DNA of 64,000 bases from Sedimentibacter sp. (GCA_018436705.1 JAHDLA010000023.1:62001-126000), one strand, 5' to 3'. Counted from the first letter of the stretch, positions 44,173 to 52,629 are shown. Numbers and translations are program-made. Notes: generated from the letters alone by a model not told the origin.

Positions 44173-44940
44173 TTACATTGTCATACCGCCATCTATAACT
44201 ATTACACTACCCGTCATATAAGCAGCCTCTTCGCATGCAGCAAACAAAACCGCGTGTGCTATTTCATCTACCTTACCAAGACGTCCCACAGGTTGTCTGT
44301 TTACAAAAACGGCTTCCATTTCTTCAGGATTTTCTGCATTGTCTATCTTTTCCTTTATTGCAGGTGTATATGTTGTGCCCGGACACACTACATTAACTCG
44401 GATATTATCCTTTACATAATCGGCTGCCATGGCCCTTGAAAGAGAAACAACTGCTCCCTTAGATGCACAATAAGCAGCTCTATCTATATGTCCTTTTAAC
44501 GCAGCAACCGATCCCATGTTGACTATAACTCCTCCGCCTTGCTTTTTCATATGCTCAACTGCAAATTTTGACATAAAAAACGTACCTTTTACATTTACAT
44601 CTATTGTCATATCAAAATCCCTTTCGGATGTATTACTTAAATTTCCTGGAATTACAATTCCCGCATTATTTATTAATATATCAATTCTTCCAAAATAACT
44701 AGCTGCTTCATTAACTATTTTTCCAGCCGATTTTATATTTGAAACATCCCCTGCAATGAAAACTGCTTCTCCTCCATTACTTTTTATAATATTAACCGTT
44801 TCAATATCTTCTCTGCCCTCGTCGGGTTTCGTAGCATTTACTATTACTTTAGCACCATTTTCTGCAAACTTTAATGCTATTGCTTTACCTATGCCCTTAC
44901 GAGCTCCTGTTATTAAAACAACTTTATCCTTAAATTTCAT
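44173..44940 (-). CDS. SDR-family oxidoreductase (FabG/KduD-like)
   Basis: The protein of about 255 residues is a classical SDR. It has TGARKGIGKAIAL (about 10-22), NNAGIVIPG (about 88), catalytic MGSVAAL and YCASKGAV (about 155), and a C-terminal TGSVIVIDGGMTM. It could reduce a 3-keto sugar acid, as KduD does for 5-keto-4-deoxyuronate, or oxidise a sugar. The start is ATG 44940 behind GGAGGG. It lies between the TRAP permease and the second SDR. Confidence 0.82.
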   Translation of the reverse strand: MKFKDKVVLITGARKGIGKAIALKFAENGAKVIVNATKPDEGREDIETVNIIKSNGGEAVFIAGDVSNIKSAGKIVNEAASYFGRIDILINNAGIVIPGNLSNTSERDFDMTIDVNVKGTFFMSKFAVEHMKKQGGGVIVNMGSVAALKGHIDRAAYCASKGAVVSLSRAMAADYVKDNIRVNVVCPGTTYTPAIKEKIDNAENPEEMEAVFVNRQPVGRLGKVDEIAHAVLFAACEEAAYMTGSVIVIDGGMTM

Positions 44941-44958
44941 ATTTCCCTCCACTTTCTA

Positions 44959-46242
44959 TTACTTGCTAAAAATTATATCCGGCAGCCACAGTGACAATTG
45001 CGGAACCAGTAAAATAAGCATAATTGCAGCCAACGCGGCTATCCATAAATATTTTGATTCTCTTAAATATTGTCCTATAGTGCAATCATATATCGTGCAC
45101 ACAACATACATACAAATACCAACAGGTGGAGTCAACAAGCCACATGTTAAAGTAAGAATCATAACTAAGCCAAAGTGAACAGGATCAACACCTATTTCTG
45201 TAGCTACCGGTACAAGCATTGGAGTTAATAATAATATTAACACAGTTGAGTCAATAAACATTCCTGCAACCAGCAAAAATATAATAATCAGTGCCATTAT
45301 CAACAAAGGTGTATTCGTTATTTGAAATAAAAACGCCATTATTGACTGAGGAACGCTTTCCCATGTTAATACATAGCTTAGCGCACCAGAAAAACAAATT
45401 AACAGCATAATCATTCCAACGTCAATAATAGTTATATCAATAGCATGTTTAAATTTTTCCCATGTTAATTCCTTATATGCAAAAATACCAATCACAATTG
45501 TATAAACTGCAGTAAAAGCTCCTGCCTCTGAAGGAGTAAAAAAACCTGTTCTCATTCCTATAAACAAGAATATAGGAAACAATAAAGCCCAAATACATTC
45601 AATTGCTGTCTTAAGCATTTCTACAAGAGGTGCCCTTTTTTCTCTTTCAGGAGGTAATTTTAATTTTCTCGCAGTAAAAGCAACTGCTGACATCATAGCT
45701 GCAGTCATTATAACTCCAGGAATTATTCCCGCTGCAAATAACCTTCCAACTGAAACTTCTCCTATTGTTCCGTACAATATTAATCCTGTTCCCGGGGGAA
45801 TTATCGGCGTTATTATGGAAGTAAAAGCAACGGAACCGGAACCAAACCCTTTAGGGTATTTCTTTTCTGCCATTGTTGGTTGAAATATACGTGCTTGCAT
45901 GCTGGCATCACCAATAGCAGAACTACTAACACCACCCATTAACGCAGATAATACACAAGTTGTCTGGGCAAGCCCTGCTCTCATATGACCTGATAAAACG
46001 CTTGCCAGTTTAAGTAAATGTTTTGTTATACCGGTTTGATTCATTAAATTACCTGCAAAAATAAACATAGGAATAGCAAGCATAGCAAAATTTTGAGTCT
46101 GTGTAACCGTCAATTGAACAGGTATGGTTAATGTTAAGGTTTCTTGTCCCAGGAAAAACACTAGACCTGATATACCCATTACAAATGCTATCGGCATACC
46201 CATAATCATTAATATTGAAAAAGTAAGTACAACTAAAATCAT
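44959..46242 (-). CDS. TRAP transporter large permease (DctM)
   Basis: The 427-residue, roughly 12-segment membrane protein is the ion-coupled channel of a TRAP uptake system. Family blocks include LAIPMFIFAGNLMNQTGIT (about 54-72), GVSSSAIGDASMQA (about 104), IIPPGTGLILYG (about 134) and LLTPPVGICMYV (about 379). It starts immediately after the dctQ stop codon, with its AGGAGG inside the dctQ end, so the two are coupled. Confidence 0.95.
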   Translation of the reverse strand: MILVVLTFSILMIMGMPIAFVMGISGLVFFLGQETLTLTIPVQLTVTQTQNFAMLAIPMFIFAGNLMNQTGITKHLLKLASVLSGHMRAGLAQTTCVLSALMGGVSSSAIGDASMQARIFQPTMAEKKYPKGFGSGSVAFTSIITPIIPPGTGLILYGTIGEVSVGRLFAAGIIPGVIMTAAMMSAVAFTARKLKLPPEREKRAPLVEMLKTAIECIWALLFPIFLFIGMRTGFFTPSEAGAFTAVYTIVIGIFAYKELTWEKFKHAIDITIIDVGMIMLLICFSGALSYVLTWESVPQSIMAFLFQITNTPLLIMALIIIFLLVAGMFIDSTVLILLLTPMLVPVATEIGVDPVHFGLVMILTLTCGLLTPPVGICMYVVCTIYDCTIGQYLRESKYLWIAALAAIMLILLVPQLSLWLPDIIFSK

Positions 46243-46713
46243 TTATTGTACCCTCCTTCCCTTTAAGATGTCTTTTGTTTTTAATACAGTTGTAAACAGC
46301 ATTAATAAACATCCAAAAGGTACTGACGCAGTTGCCCAAGAAAAACTAAGCCAAGGCAATCCTGCAAAAGTTCTATGGTATGTAGTAATGGATAGTTTTA
46401 TTCCATATCCTATCATTATAAGTAAAAATGCAATTATAATGATATTATTTATTATTTTAATATTTAACTGTGCTCTATTTGAAAGCAGCTTTACAAACAT
46501 ATCTATATTCACAAGAGCATCTTTTCGCATAGCCGCATCTCCTCCAAGGAAAACTACCCATGCAAAAAGGAATGTAGAAATATCTACTGCCCATGATATC
46601 GGATGTCCAAATCTTCTAGTCATAGCTTGAACAAAAACAAGTAAAGTCATAAGCACTAAAGATATTTTTGCAATTGTAACTTCATACTTTCCAAGCCAAT
46701 TATAAAACTTCAT
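46243..46713 (-). CDS. TRAP transporter small permease (DctQ)
   Basis: The 156-residue protein has four hydrophobic segments and the DctQ-type motifs FVQAMTRRFGHPISWAVD (about 27-44) and LFAWVVFLGGDAAMRKDALV (about 48-67). It partners DctM and the binding protein. It is separated from dctP by a hairpin and directly followed by dctM. Confidence 0.93.
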   Translation of the reverse strand: MKFYNWLGKYEVTIAKISLVLMTLLVFVQAMTRRFGHPISWAVDISTFLFAWVVFLGGDAAMRKDALVNIDMFVKLLSNRAQLNIKIINNIIIIAFLLIMIGYGIKLSITTYHRTFAGLPWLSFSWATASVPFGCLLMLFTTVLKTKDILKGRRVQ

Positions 46714-46741
46714 AAAATTTCACCTCAATAAATTTCTAAAA

Positions 46742-46764
46742 GGGACTGTTAATTAAACAGTCCC
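46742..46764 (-). terminator. Hairpin between dctP and dctQ, probable partial terminator or mRNA stabiliser
   Basis: GGGACTGTT and AACAGTCCC form a perfect nine-bp stem. On the minus strand it is followed by CCCTTTTAG, a short T-run. It would leave more binding-protein mRNA than permease mRNA, as is usual for solute-binding proteins. Confidence 0.7.
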
Positions 46765-46779
46765 GTTACTGCTATTTAT

Positions 46780-47805
46780 TTAATTTTTACCAATTTCTTC
46801 CCATATTGCCTTCTTAACTTCTGTTAAGTTTAATACCTCATATGCTTTTTCACCTGCTGCTTTAAATGCTTCAATATCAGGATCAGAATTTATTGTCATC
46901 CCAGCAGCTTCCAAATCTTTCTTTATATTTTCTACATTTGCTTCCATTTGTTTGGATACTTCTATGCCTGCTTTATCACATTCTTCGACTAATATTTTTT
47001 GATATTCTTCAGGTAAAGAATTAAACCATTCTGCACTGCAAACTTGGAAGTTTATAAGTAATATATGACCTGTATCATTTGCATAGCTTAAGACTTCATT
47101 TAATTTGCCACCAGGTATATTAGCATATACCAGTTCTGCTCCATCTACAGCACCTTGTTGAATCCCGCTATACATATCACCAAAGTTCATAGCAACAGGT
47201 TCAGCACCCAATGCTCTTACAGACTCCTGCCAAATAGGTGACCCCGGAGTACGAATCCTCAATCCTTTTAGATCTTCAGGTTTATCTATTTCTTTATTAG
47301 TAAAGAAATGTCTGTGTGTTTGCACCCAATTATATGATAAAACTTTTAAGCCAAAACTTTCAACTTCGTCTATATATTTCTGAAGAGTCGGACTATCTTT
47401 TAATTTTTCTACTTCTGCTAAATTATCAACAAAATAAGGCCCGTTCATTACTGCCATTTCGTTGACATACATTCCTAATCTTGCAGAATCAGTGTTATGA
47501 CCTACGTTTACACCTTCTTTAGCCTGTTCAAGTATATCTTCTTCTACACCTAACTGGCCTGACGGGTATACCTCAATTATCAAACCGCCGTTTGTTCTTT
47601 CTTCGACAGCTTTGGACCAATTTAAAAAACCTTCATTAAATGGTTCTTTAGATGACAAAACATGCGCATGTTTTAAAACATATTGTTTCTCTGGTTTTTC
47701 TGCGGAATCACTTACGCTGTTAGTAGTGCTTTCATTGCCGCACGCAGCAAGCAAAAAAGCCATAACAAATACTAAAAACAAACTGATAATCTTTTTATTT
47801 TTCAT
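46780..47805 (-). CDS. TRAP transporter solute-binding lipoprotein (DctP)
   Basis: The 341-residue protein has a lipoprotein signal (LVFVMAFLLAACGN, cysteine about 22) and the DctP fold. It includes the ligand-arginine block LKGLRIRTPGSPIWQESV (about 169-186), GAEPVAMNFGDMYSGIQQGAVDG (about 190-212, split by the substrate pocket) and ANIPGGKL. It captures an organic acid outside the membrane. Context (kdgK, eda, sugar-acid dehydrogenases) suggests a uronate, aldonate or keto-sugar acid. It is the first gene of the six-gene unit. Confidence 0.95.
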   Translation of the reverse strand: MKNKKIISLFLVFVMAFLLAACGNESTTNSVSDSAEKPEKQYVLKHAHVLSSKEPFNEGFLNWSKAVEERTNGGLIIEVYPSGQLGVEEDILEQAKEGVNVGHNTDSARLGMYVNEMAVMNGPYFVDNLAEVEKLKDSPTLQKYIDEVESFGLKVLSYNWVQTHRHFFTNKEIDKPEDLKGLRIRTPGSPIWQESVRALGAEPVAMNFGDMYSGIQQGAVDGAELVYANIPGGKLNEVLSYANDTGHILLINFQVCSAEWFNSLPEEYQKILVEECDKAGIEVSKQMEANVENIKKDLEAAGMTINSDPDIEAFKAAGEKAYEVLNLTEVKKAIWEEIGKN

Positions 47806-47885
47806 CTTCTCCTCCTATAATTCAATTTATAATAAATTTGATTATGATGCTACATAGCATTGAGGCAGCATTAAAACTGCTTTAC

Positions 47886-47923
47886 GTTTCATATTATGAA
47901 ACTTTAGTTCGTATAATGGATTA
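47886..47923. promoter_or_regulatory. Two-part operator A (probable IclR site) of the TRAP operon
   Basis: It holds a perfect palindrome, GTTTCATATTATGAAAC (47886-47902), then TTCGTATAATGGA (47908-47920), with centres 20 bp apart. The whole 38-bp block is identical at 30 positions to the block at 48848-48885. It covers the first transcribed bases of the TRAP operon, a position suited to repression. Confidence 0.75.
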
Positions 47924-47928
47924 GTTAG

Positions 47929-47957
47929 ATTATACAATAAAAAGAAAACATTTGCAA
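47929..47957 (-). promoter_or_regulatory. Promoter of the TRAP-dehydrogenase operon
   Basis: The minus strand has TTGCAA, a 17-base spacer and TATAAT. The predicted start of transcription, about 47922, falls at the edge of the two-part IclR-type operator at 47886-47923. The leader to dctP is about 115 nt. Confidence 0.75.
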
Positions 47958-48010
47958 GTGATTTCTTTACATAAATACAAATTATTAGCTCATTATTTTA
48001 CAAAATATTA

Positions 48011-48769
48011 CTATTTTCTGTACCCAATTTCTTTAGATATCAAAAGTGCATATTTCATGACTTCAGAAGCAATAGTTTCAACTTTTTCTTCAGTTACTCT
48101 GTTAGATGGCCCTGATACACTTATTGCGCCTTCAATTTCCCCATGGCGATTGAAAATAGGAGCGCCTACACATCTTACACCAAATTCATTTTCTTCATCA
48201 TCAATAGCATATCCTTTGTTTTTAATTTCTTTTAATTGTTTTTTTAAGACATCTATATCAGTTATTGTTTTATCCGTTTTCATTTCTAATTTACTGTTAT
48301 TTAATATATTTATACATTGAGTTTCCGGCATATTTGCTAAAATGACTTTACCTGTTGCCGTAGAATACATTTGTCCTCTTTTCCCAATAGTTGATGCCAT
48401 GCATATTGTATTATTTGCTTCAACTTTGTCTATATAAACTATCTCATTCCCCTCTCTGACTACTAAATGCACAACTTCATTAACTTTTTCCATAAGCATT
48501 TTTGTAAATGTTTTAGAAGCTGATAACAAATCCATGCTCTCCACCTTTTTGCTTCCAAGTTCAAATAACTTCAAAGTTATTTTGTACTTGTTTGTATCCG
48601 CATCTTGAATCACATACCCCTTATAAATTAAAGTAGAAAGTAAGCGATAAACAGTACTTTTATGTAATCCTACCTCTTGACTGATTTCTGTTACACCCAA
48701 TCCTTCATTGTAATTTGACAGAACTTCCAATATCGTCAGAGCTCTATCTATAGATTGTACTAAATCCAT
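48011..48769 (-). CDS. IclR-family transcriptional regulator (KdgR-like)
   Basis: The 252-residue protein has an N-terminal winged helix (about 5-65; TEISQEVGLHKSTVYRLLST) and a C-terminal IclR effector domain (about 75-250; MYSTATGKVILANMP, GVRCVGAPIFN and GAISVSGP). KdgR of enterobacteria, the repressor of keto-deoxygluconate genes, belongs to the same family. The gene lies between the TRAP operon and kdgK-eda, and two matching operators flank it. The effector is probably a keto-deoxy sugar acid such as KDG (inference). Confidence 0.92.
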   Translation of the reverse strand: MDLVQSIDRALTILEVLSNYNEGLGVTEISQEVGLHKSTVYRLLSTLIYKGYVIQDADTNKYKITLKLFELGSKKVESMDLLSASKTFTKMLMEKVNEVVHLVVREGNEIVYIDKVEANNTICMASTIGKRGQMYSTATGKVILANMPETQCINILNNSKLEMKTDKTITDIDVLKKQLKEIKNKGYAIDDEENEFGVRCVGAPIFNRHGEIEGAISVSGPSNRVTEEKVETIASEVMKYALLISKEIGYRK

Positions 48770-48808
48770 TCCTTTACCTCTCTCTTTGAAATTAAATATA
48801 AAAAAATC

Positions 48809-48845
48809 TTGATATTATTATATCAATTATATATAATATAGTAAA
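48809..48845. promoter_or_regulatory. Overlapping divergent promoters of eda-kdgK and iclR
   Basis: On the plus strand TTGATA (48809-48814) and TATAAT (48832-48837) with a 17-base spacer serve eda. On the minus strand TTTACT (48840-48845) and TATAAT (48817-48822), also 17 apart, serve iclR. The two promoters occupy the same DNA, so polymerases compete. The 38-bp operator follows on the eda side. Confidence 0.7.
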
Positions 48846-48847
48846 TA

Positions 48848-48885
48848 GTTTCATTATGCAATACTTTATTTCGTATTATGGATTA
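48848..48885. promoter_or_regulatory. Two-part operator B (probable IclR site) of eda-kdgK
   Basis: GTTTCATTATGCAATAC (48848-48864) is followed by TTTCGTATTATGGAT (48869-48883). Spacing and right-hand half match operator A almost exactly. It lies just after the eda -10 box and ends next to the ribosome site. Confidence 0.75.
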
Positions 48886-48903
48886 TTACAAATGGAGGTT
48901 GAT

Positions 48904-49530
48904 ATGATAAAACTAAATACTCTAAAAAGAATTGAGACAACCGGTATAGTTGCAGTTATTCGAGCTGAAAGCGAAGAAAAAGCTATCAATATATCATATG
49001 CCTGTATAGAAGGTGGAATTGATTCTGTAGAAATAACTTTCACTGTACCTAAGGCGCAAAAAGTTATTGAAGCATTAGTTAATGAATTCGGCGAAAAATT
49101 ATTGGTTGGAGCAGGAACGGTTCTTGATAGCGAAACAGCAAGAATTGCAATATTGTCAGGCGCAAAATTCATAGTTGGGCCTTCCTTTAATATTGAAACC
49201 ACTAAGCTCTGTAACAGATACCAGGTACCTTACATACCGGGATGTATGACTCCGACGGAAATAATTAAAGCAATGGAATCAGGAGTTGATGTAATAAAAA
49301 TATTCCCTGGTAATGTATTCGGGCCTTCCTTTATTAAGGACATTAAAGGTCCATTTCCTAAAGCCAATTTAATGCCTACGGGTGGAGTAAATTTAGAAAA
49401 CGTTGAACAATGGATAAAAAACGGATGTTTTGCTGTCGGTATCGGAGGAGCTCTGACTAATGGATCTAAAGAAGAAATAACTAATACGGCAAAAAAATTT
49501 GTTAAAAGTATTAAGGAAGCCCGCATGTAA
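48904..49530 (+). CDS. eda: KDPG/KHG aldolase
   Basis: It cleaves 2-keto-3-deoxy-6-phosphogluconate to pyruvate and glyceraldehyde-3-phosphate. The 208-residue TIM barrel has TTGIVAVIRAES, VEITFTVPKA, GAGTVLDSE (about 70), the Schiff-base lysine in GAKFIVGP (about 90) and PGCMTPTEI (about 116). The start is ATG 48904, behind TGGAGG; the upstream in-frame ATG lies inside the operator and has no site. It forms an operon with kdgK. Confidence 0.95.
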   Translation: MIKLNTLKRIETTGIVAVIRAESEEKAINISYACIEGGIDSVEITFTVPKAQKVIEALVNEFGEKLLVGAGTVLDSETARIAILSGAKFIVGPSFNIETTKLCNRYQVPYIPGCMTPTEIIKAMESGVDVIKIFPGNVFGPSFIKDIKGPFPKANLMPTGGVNLENVEQWIKNGCFAVGIGGALTNGSKEEITNTAKKFVKSIKEARM

Positions 49531-49541
49531 GGAGGATAAAA

Positions 49542-50564
49542 TTGAAAAAAGTTGTAACTTTAGGAGAAATAATGCTTAGGTTATCTACTCCCGGATATGA
49601 AAGATTTATTCAGTCTGATTCATTTGATGTCACTTATGGTGGAGGAGAAGCAAATGTTGCAGTTTCATTAGCCAACTATGGCTTAAATTCATATTTTGTT
49701 TCAAAATTGCCTAACCATGAGATAGGTCAATCTGCTGTAAACCATCTGAGAAGATTCGGAGTTAAAACTGATTATATAATTAGAGGCGGAAATAGAGTAG
49801 GTATATATTTTTTAGAACCGGGTGTATCCATGAGATCATCTAAGGTTATTTATGATAGAGCAAAGTCTGCTCTTGCTGAGGCCGATGCTTCTGAATTTAA
49901 TTTTAATGAAATATTTAAAGATACTGATTGGTTCCATTTTTCAGGTATTACCCCGGCTTTAGGTGAAAAAGCAATAAAAATAACTGAAGAAGCCTTAAAA
50001 TCAGCTAAAAAACATAATGTCACAGTTTCTGTAGATTTGAATTACAGGAAAAAATTATGGTCAACAGAAAAAGCACAGCAAGTAATGACTAAATTGATGC
50101 AATATGTTGATGTTTGTATAGGTAATGAAGAAGATGCAGAATTAACGCTAGGTTTTAAACCAGGTAAAACAAATGTTACATCCGGCGAATTAGAATTAGA
50201 ATCTTATAAAAGTATATTTAAGCAGATGGTAGAAAAATTTAATTTTAAGTATGTTGCAAGTTCATTAAGAGAGTCCTATTCAGCTTCAGATAATGGCTGG
50301 TCCGCTTGCATTTATGACGGTAATGAATTCTATCATTCGAAAAAATACGATATCAGAATCGTTGACAGAGTCGGAGGAGGAGATTCATTTGCTTCAGGTT
50401 TAATTTACGGATTATTACAAGGTAAAGATTTTAAGGATTCTTTAGAATTTGGTGTCGCCGCTTCTGCATTAAAACACACAATATTAGGTGATTTTAATAT
50501 GGTTTCAATAAAAGAAGTAGAAAAACTAGTTCAAGGAGATGGTTCCGGAAGAGTTCAAAGATAA
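49542..50564 (+). CDS. kdgK: 2-keto-3-deoxygluconate kinase (PfkB family)
   Basis: It phosphorylates KDG to KDPG, the substrate of the preceding aldolase gene. The 340-residue protein has VTLGEIMLRLSTPGYERF at the N-terminus, TYGGGEANVAVSLA (about 31-44), DLNYRKKLW (about 167) and the PfkB anion-hole/catalytic motif DRVGGGDSFASGL (about 274-286). It begins with TTG at 49542, six bases after AAGGAGGA. It follows eda by 11 bases. Confidence 0.93.
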   Translation: MKKVVTLGEIMLRLSTPGYERFIQSDSFDVTYGGGEANVAVSLANYGLNSYFVSKLPNHEIGQSAVNHLRRFGVKTDYIIRGGNRVGIYFLEPGVSMRSSKVIYDRAKSALAEADASEFNFNEIFKDTDWFHFSGITPALGEKAIKITEEALKSAKKHNVTVSVDLNYRKKLWSTEKAQQVMTKLMQYVDVCIGNEEDAELTLGFKPGKTNVTSGELELESYKSIFKQMVEKFNFKYVASSLRESYSASDNGWSACIYDGNEFYHSKKYDIRIVDRVGGGDSFASGLIYGLLQGKDFKDSLEFGVAASALKHTILGDFNMVSIKEVEKLVQGDGSGRVQR

Positions 50565-50565
50565 A

Positions 50566-50601
50566 AATGAAGTCCTCACTTATAATTGTGAGGACTTCAT
50601 T
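50566..50601. terminator. Terminator of eda-kdgK
   Basis: AATGAAGTCCTCAC and GTGAGGACTTCATT form a perfect 14-bp stem with an eight-base loop. It is followed by CTGTTTTTAATTTT on the plus strand and starts right after the kdgK stop. It may also serve the convergent 3D gene. Confidence 0.92.
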
Positions 50602-50635
50602 CTGTTTTTAATTTTATCAAGTAGCTTCAGATGGG

Positions 50636-51370
50636 CTACTCTAAAATATAAACTTTTACTTGTCTCATCCCATAGTTGTAACATACTGCACCGTCTTCAA
50701 AAAACAAGTCGATTCTGTTTCCCTTTATGGCACCTCCTGTATCGAGAGCCGTTGCAAAACCATAATCAGGACTGCCATCTGTAGAAGCTACGTATAGCTT
50801 CGTTCCAAGCGGGATTACACTTGGATCCACCGCAACCGTACCTGGCTGAGCTTTCGTGCCAGATGCTGTTATTCCATAGTAAGGATCACCGGGATACTTG
50901 CCACAGCTTTCATATGATAAATCATATGCACTTGCTATCATATCAAGCTCTTCTTCAAATCTGATTCCACCTCTTGATGTGACAACTTCATATTCCTTTG
51001 TTCCTATTTCAATAATTTCATCTACCGGATCAATGTATACTATTTCTTTTTTCAGAGACTTGGAAGTCAGCTTTCCGTCAGTATAGCATTCCTGGTAAAC
51101 TGATTTCTTCATTCCGTCTGATCCTTCCTGAACTACTTTCTTATAGTCAACATATTTTTCATTGTTATATAATATTTTTGTTTCATGCTCTACTCCAGTT
51201 TTGTAAATATCATATTTTATTTCTTTTAATGAAGGTTTTGATATTGCCGTTAAGTTATTTTTTGTATCCGCAAACACATTCGCACCGATGTTTCCTTCAT
51301 CATAATAATAAAGTGCAATAAAGCTCATTATCAATACTGCCATAATAAATGGGTATATTTTTCTTTTCAT
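50636..51370 (-). CDS. G5- and 3D-domain secreted cell-wall protein (YabE/RpfB-like)
   Basis: The 244-residue protein has an N-terminal transmembrane or signal segment (about 5-22). A G5-like domain (about 50-130) includes VEHETKILYNNEKYVDYKK. The C-terminal 3D domain (about 150-244) has the three aspartates in VAVDPSVIPLG, GFATALDTGGAIKG and NRIDLFF. The 3D domain is the double-psi barrel of peptidoglycan lytic enzymes used in resuscitation or spore germination. The gene stands alone behind a leader of about 150 nt with several hairpins. Confidence 0.88.
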   Translation of the reverse strand: MKRKIYPFIMAVLIMSFIALYYYDEGNIGANVFADTKNNLTAISKPSLKEIKYDIYKTGVEHETKILYNNEKYVDYKKVVQEGSDGMKKSVYQECYTDGKLTSKSLKKEIVYIDPVDEIIEIGTKEYEVVTSRGGIRFEEELDMIASAYDLSYESCGKYPGDPYYGITASGTKAQPGTVAVDPSVIPLGTKLYVASTDGSPDYGFATALDTGGAIKGNRIDLFFEDGAVCYNYGMRQVKVYILE

Positions 51371-51528
51371 ATTATCACCAACCTTTTAATTTTTCCCAAA
51401 ATTGACATTTCTACCTGTCAAATAAAGGTGTAAATTTCCACTGGAAAAATTTACTTTTTGTATAAGTATTAACTTATAGCTCTCTGGCAATCCCTCTGCA
51501 AAATCCCATATTTTTTTGCACAAGTGCT
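51371..51528 (-). promoter_or_regulatory. Hairpin-rich leader of the 3D-domain gene, candidate cis-regulatory RNA
   Basis: In order along the minus-strand transcript are: GCAC-TT-GTGC, TGCAAAA...TTTTGCA, TATAAGT-TAAT-ACTTATA, GTAAATTTTTCC-AGT-GGAAATTTAC, and TTGACA-N8-TGTCAA just before the ribosome site. Five hairpins in about 150 nt is far above the neighbouring intergenic DNA. I could not match it to the c-di-AMP (ydaO) or other riboswitch consensus sequences that I remember for such genes. Confidence 0.45.
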
Positions 51529-51557
51529 ATTATAACCGATTTATACAAATAAAACAA
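51529..51557 (-). promoter_or_regulatory. Promoter of the 3D-domain gene
   Basis: The minus strand has TTGTTT, a 17-base spacer and TATAAT. The -10 box is perfect and the -35 box is moderate. It places the transcript start about 150 nt before the ATG. The rest of the gap up to 51690 shows nothing else. Confidence 0.6.
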
Positions 51558-51689
51558 ATTAATTTTTTCTTAAGTGGTATTAAGAAATTCGACTGCTGTG
51601 CATTTTTAAGGATTTTTTATATAAATTTCCCCGTAAATTACACATAGTATTTGCTTATTCTTATAAAATATACCAATTTAACATAAAAA

Positions 51690-51748
51690 ATACATGAAAA
51701 CAGCTTGTATCGTCCTTTATGGATACGCCATGAGCCGCTTTCATGTAT
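51690..51748 (-). terminator. Terminator of the pyridoxamine kinase gene
   Basis: ATACATGAAA (51690-51699) and TTTCATGTAT (51739-51748) form the base. An inner GTATC/GATAC pair (51707-51711 and 51722-51726) caps it. The minus strand continues with ATTTTTTATG, a T-run. Confidence 0.8.
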
Positions 51749-51762
51749 GTCATCATTAATAT

Positions 51763-52629
51763 TTACATTCTTGAATATTTATAATTTTTGTGTTTCTTGT
51801 ATAATTCTTTCATTATTTTTTCAAACATAACTCCTTCGGATTTCGGAGTATTTGCCTTGTATGTTTCCTTAACCGCCTTAGAAATAAATACCGAGGCATC
51901 TTCCATAGCCTCCGGTAATTTTTTCCCTTTCAACAGGTAGCCTGTAAACAAGGAAGCAAACAAGTCACCGGTTCCCGGATACCTTGTATCAACGTACTCA
52001 AAGGGAACCTTCCAATATTCATCGGTATTCTTATCATAACACGCATTTATGTGTTCTCCCTCATGGGTGGTAACACCTGTTATAACTGCCGTGACAGGCC
52101 CCATTGAACAGAGTTTTTTTAAATACTCTTTCAAAGCAGAAATACTTATTGTCTCACCGTCATATTCTTCACCGATTAAAATTGCTGCTTCCGTCAAGTT
52201 TGGAGTAATTATGTCAGCCTTATTTACCAAGCAGCCCATTTTATGCACCATCTCAGATGTATACGTTTTATAAATTTCGCCATGATCGCCCATTACAGGA
52301 TCAACTACTATTAACGGATTATTGTGTCCCTTCATTTTATCTATAATATCTATCATAATGTTAATTTGTTTCTCTGAACCTATAAAACCGCTGTACAAGC
52401 AGTCAAATTCAGCATCGTTTTTTTCCCAATTGCTGTAATATTCCTTCATATGATCAGTAAAATCAAAAAAATAAAAATATTTGTATTCAGAATGATTGCT
52501 GAGAAGTGCGGTTGGCAGAGGACAAACCTGACAGCCCAACGCTGACATTATGGGAATTATAACCGTCATTGAGCACCTTCCCATACCTGACATGTCATGT
52601 ATGGCGGCTACTTTTGGAACATTTTTCAT
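51763..52629 (-). CDS. Pyridoxamine/pyridoxal kinase
   Basis: The 288-residue ribokinase-fold protein phosphorylates B6 vitamers, feeding PLP-dependent enzymes such as those of the ornithine pathway. It shows the PdxK/PdxY pattern IHDMSGMGRCSMTVIIPIMS, CPLPTALLSNHS (about 37-48), VVDPVMGDHGEIY (about 108-120) and the catalytic GTGDLFASLFTGYL near 225. AAAGGA precedes the ATG. It is monocistronic. Confidence 0.92.
   Translation of the reverse strand: MKNVPKVAAIHDMSGMGRCSMTVIIPIMSALGCQVCPLPTALLSNHSEYKYFYFFDFTDHMKEYYSNWEKNDAEFDCLYSGFIGSEKQINIMIDIIDKMKGHNNPLIVVDPVMGDHGEIYKTYTSEMVHKMGCLVNKADIITPNLTEAAILIGEEYDGETISISALKEYLKKLCSMGPVTAVITGVTTHEGEHINACYDKNTDEYWKVPFEYVDTRYPGTGDLFASLFTGYLLKGKKLPEAMEDASVFISKAVKETYKANTPKSEGVMFEKIMKELYKKHKNYKYSRM

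Noticed and set aside
51371..51528. c-di-AMP (ydaO) riboswitch before the 3D-domain gene
   Set aside because: The leader is shorter and lacks the conserved ydaO sequence blocks that I know. It is kept only as an unassigned structured leader.
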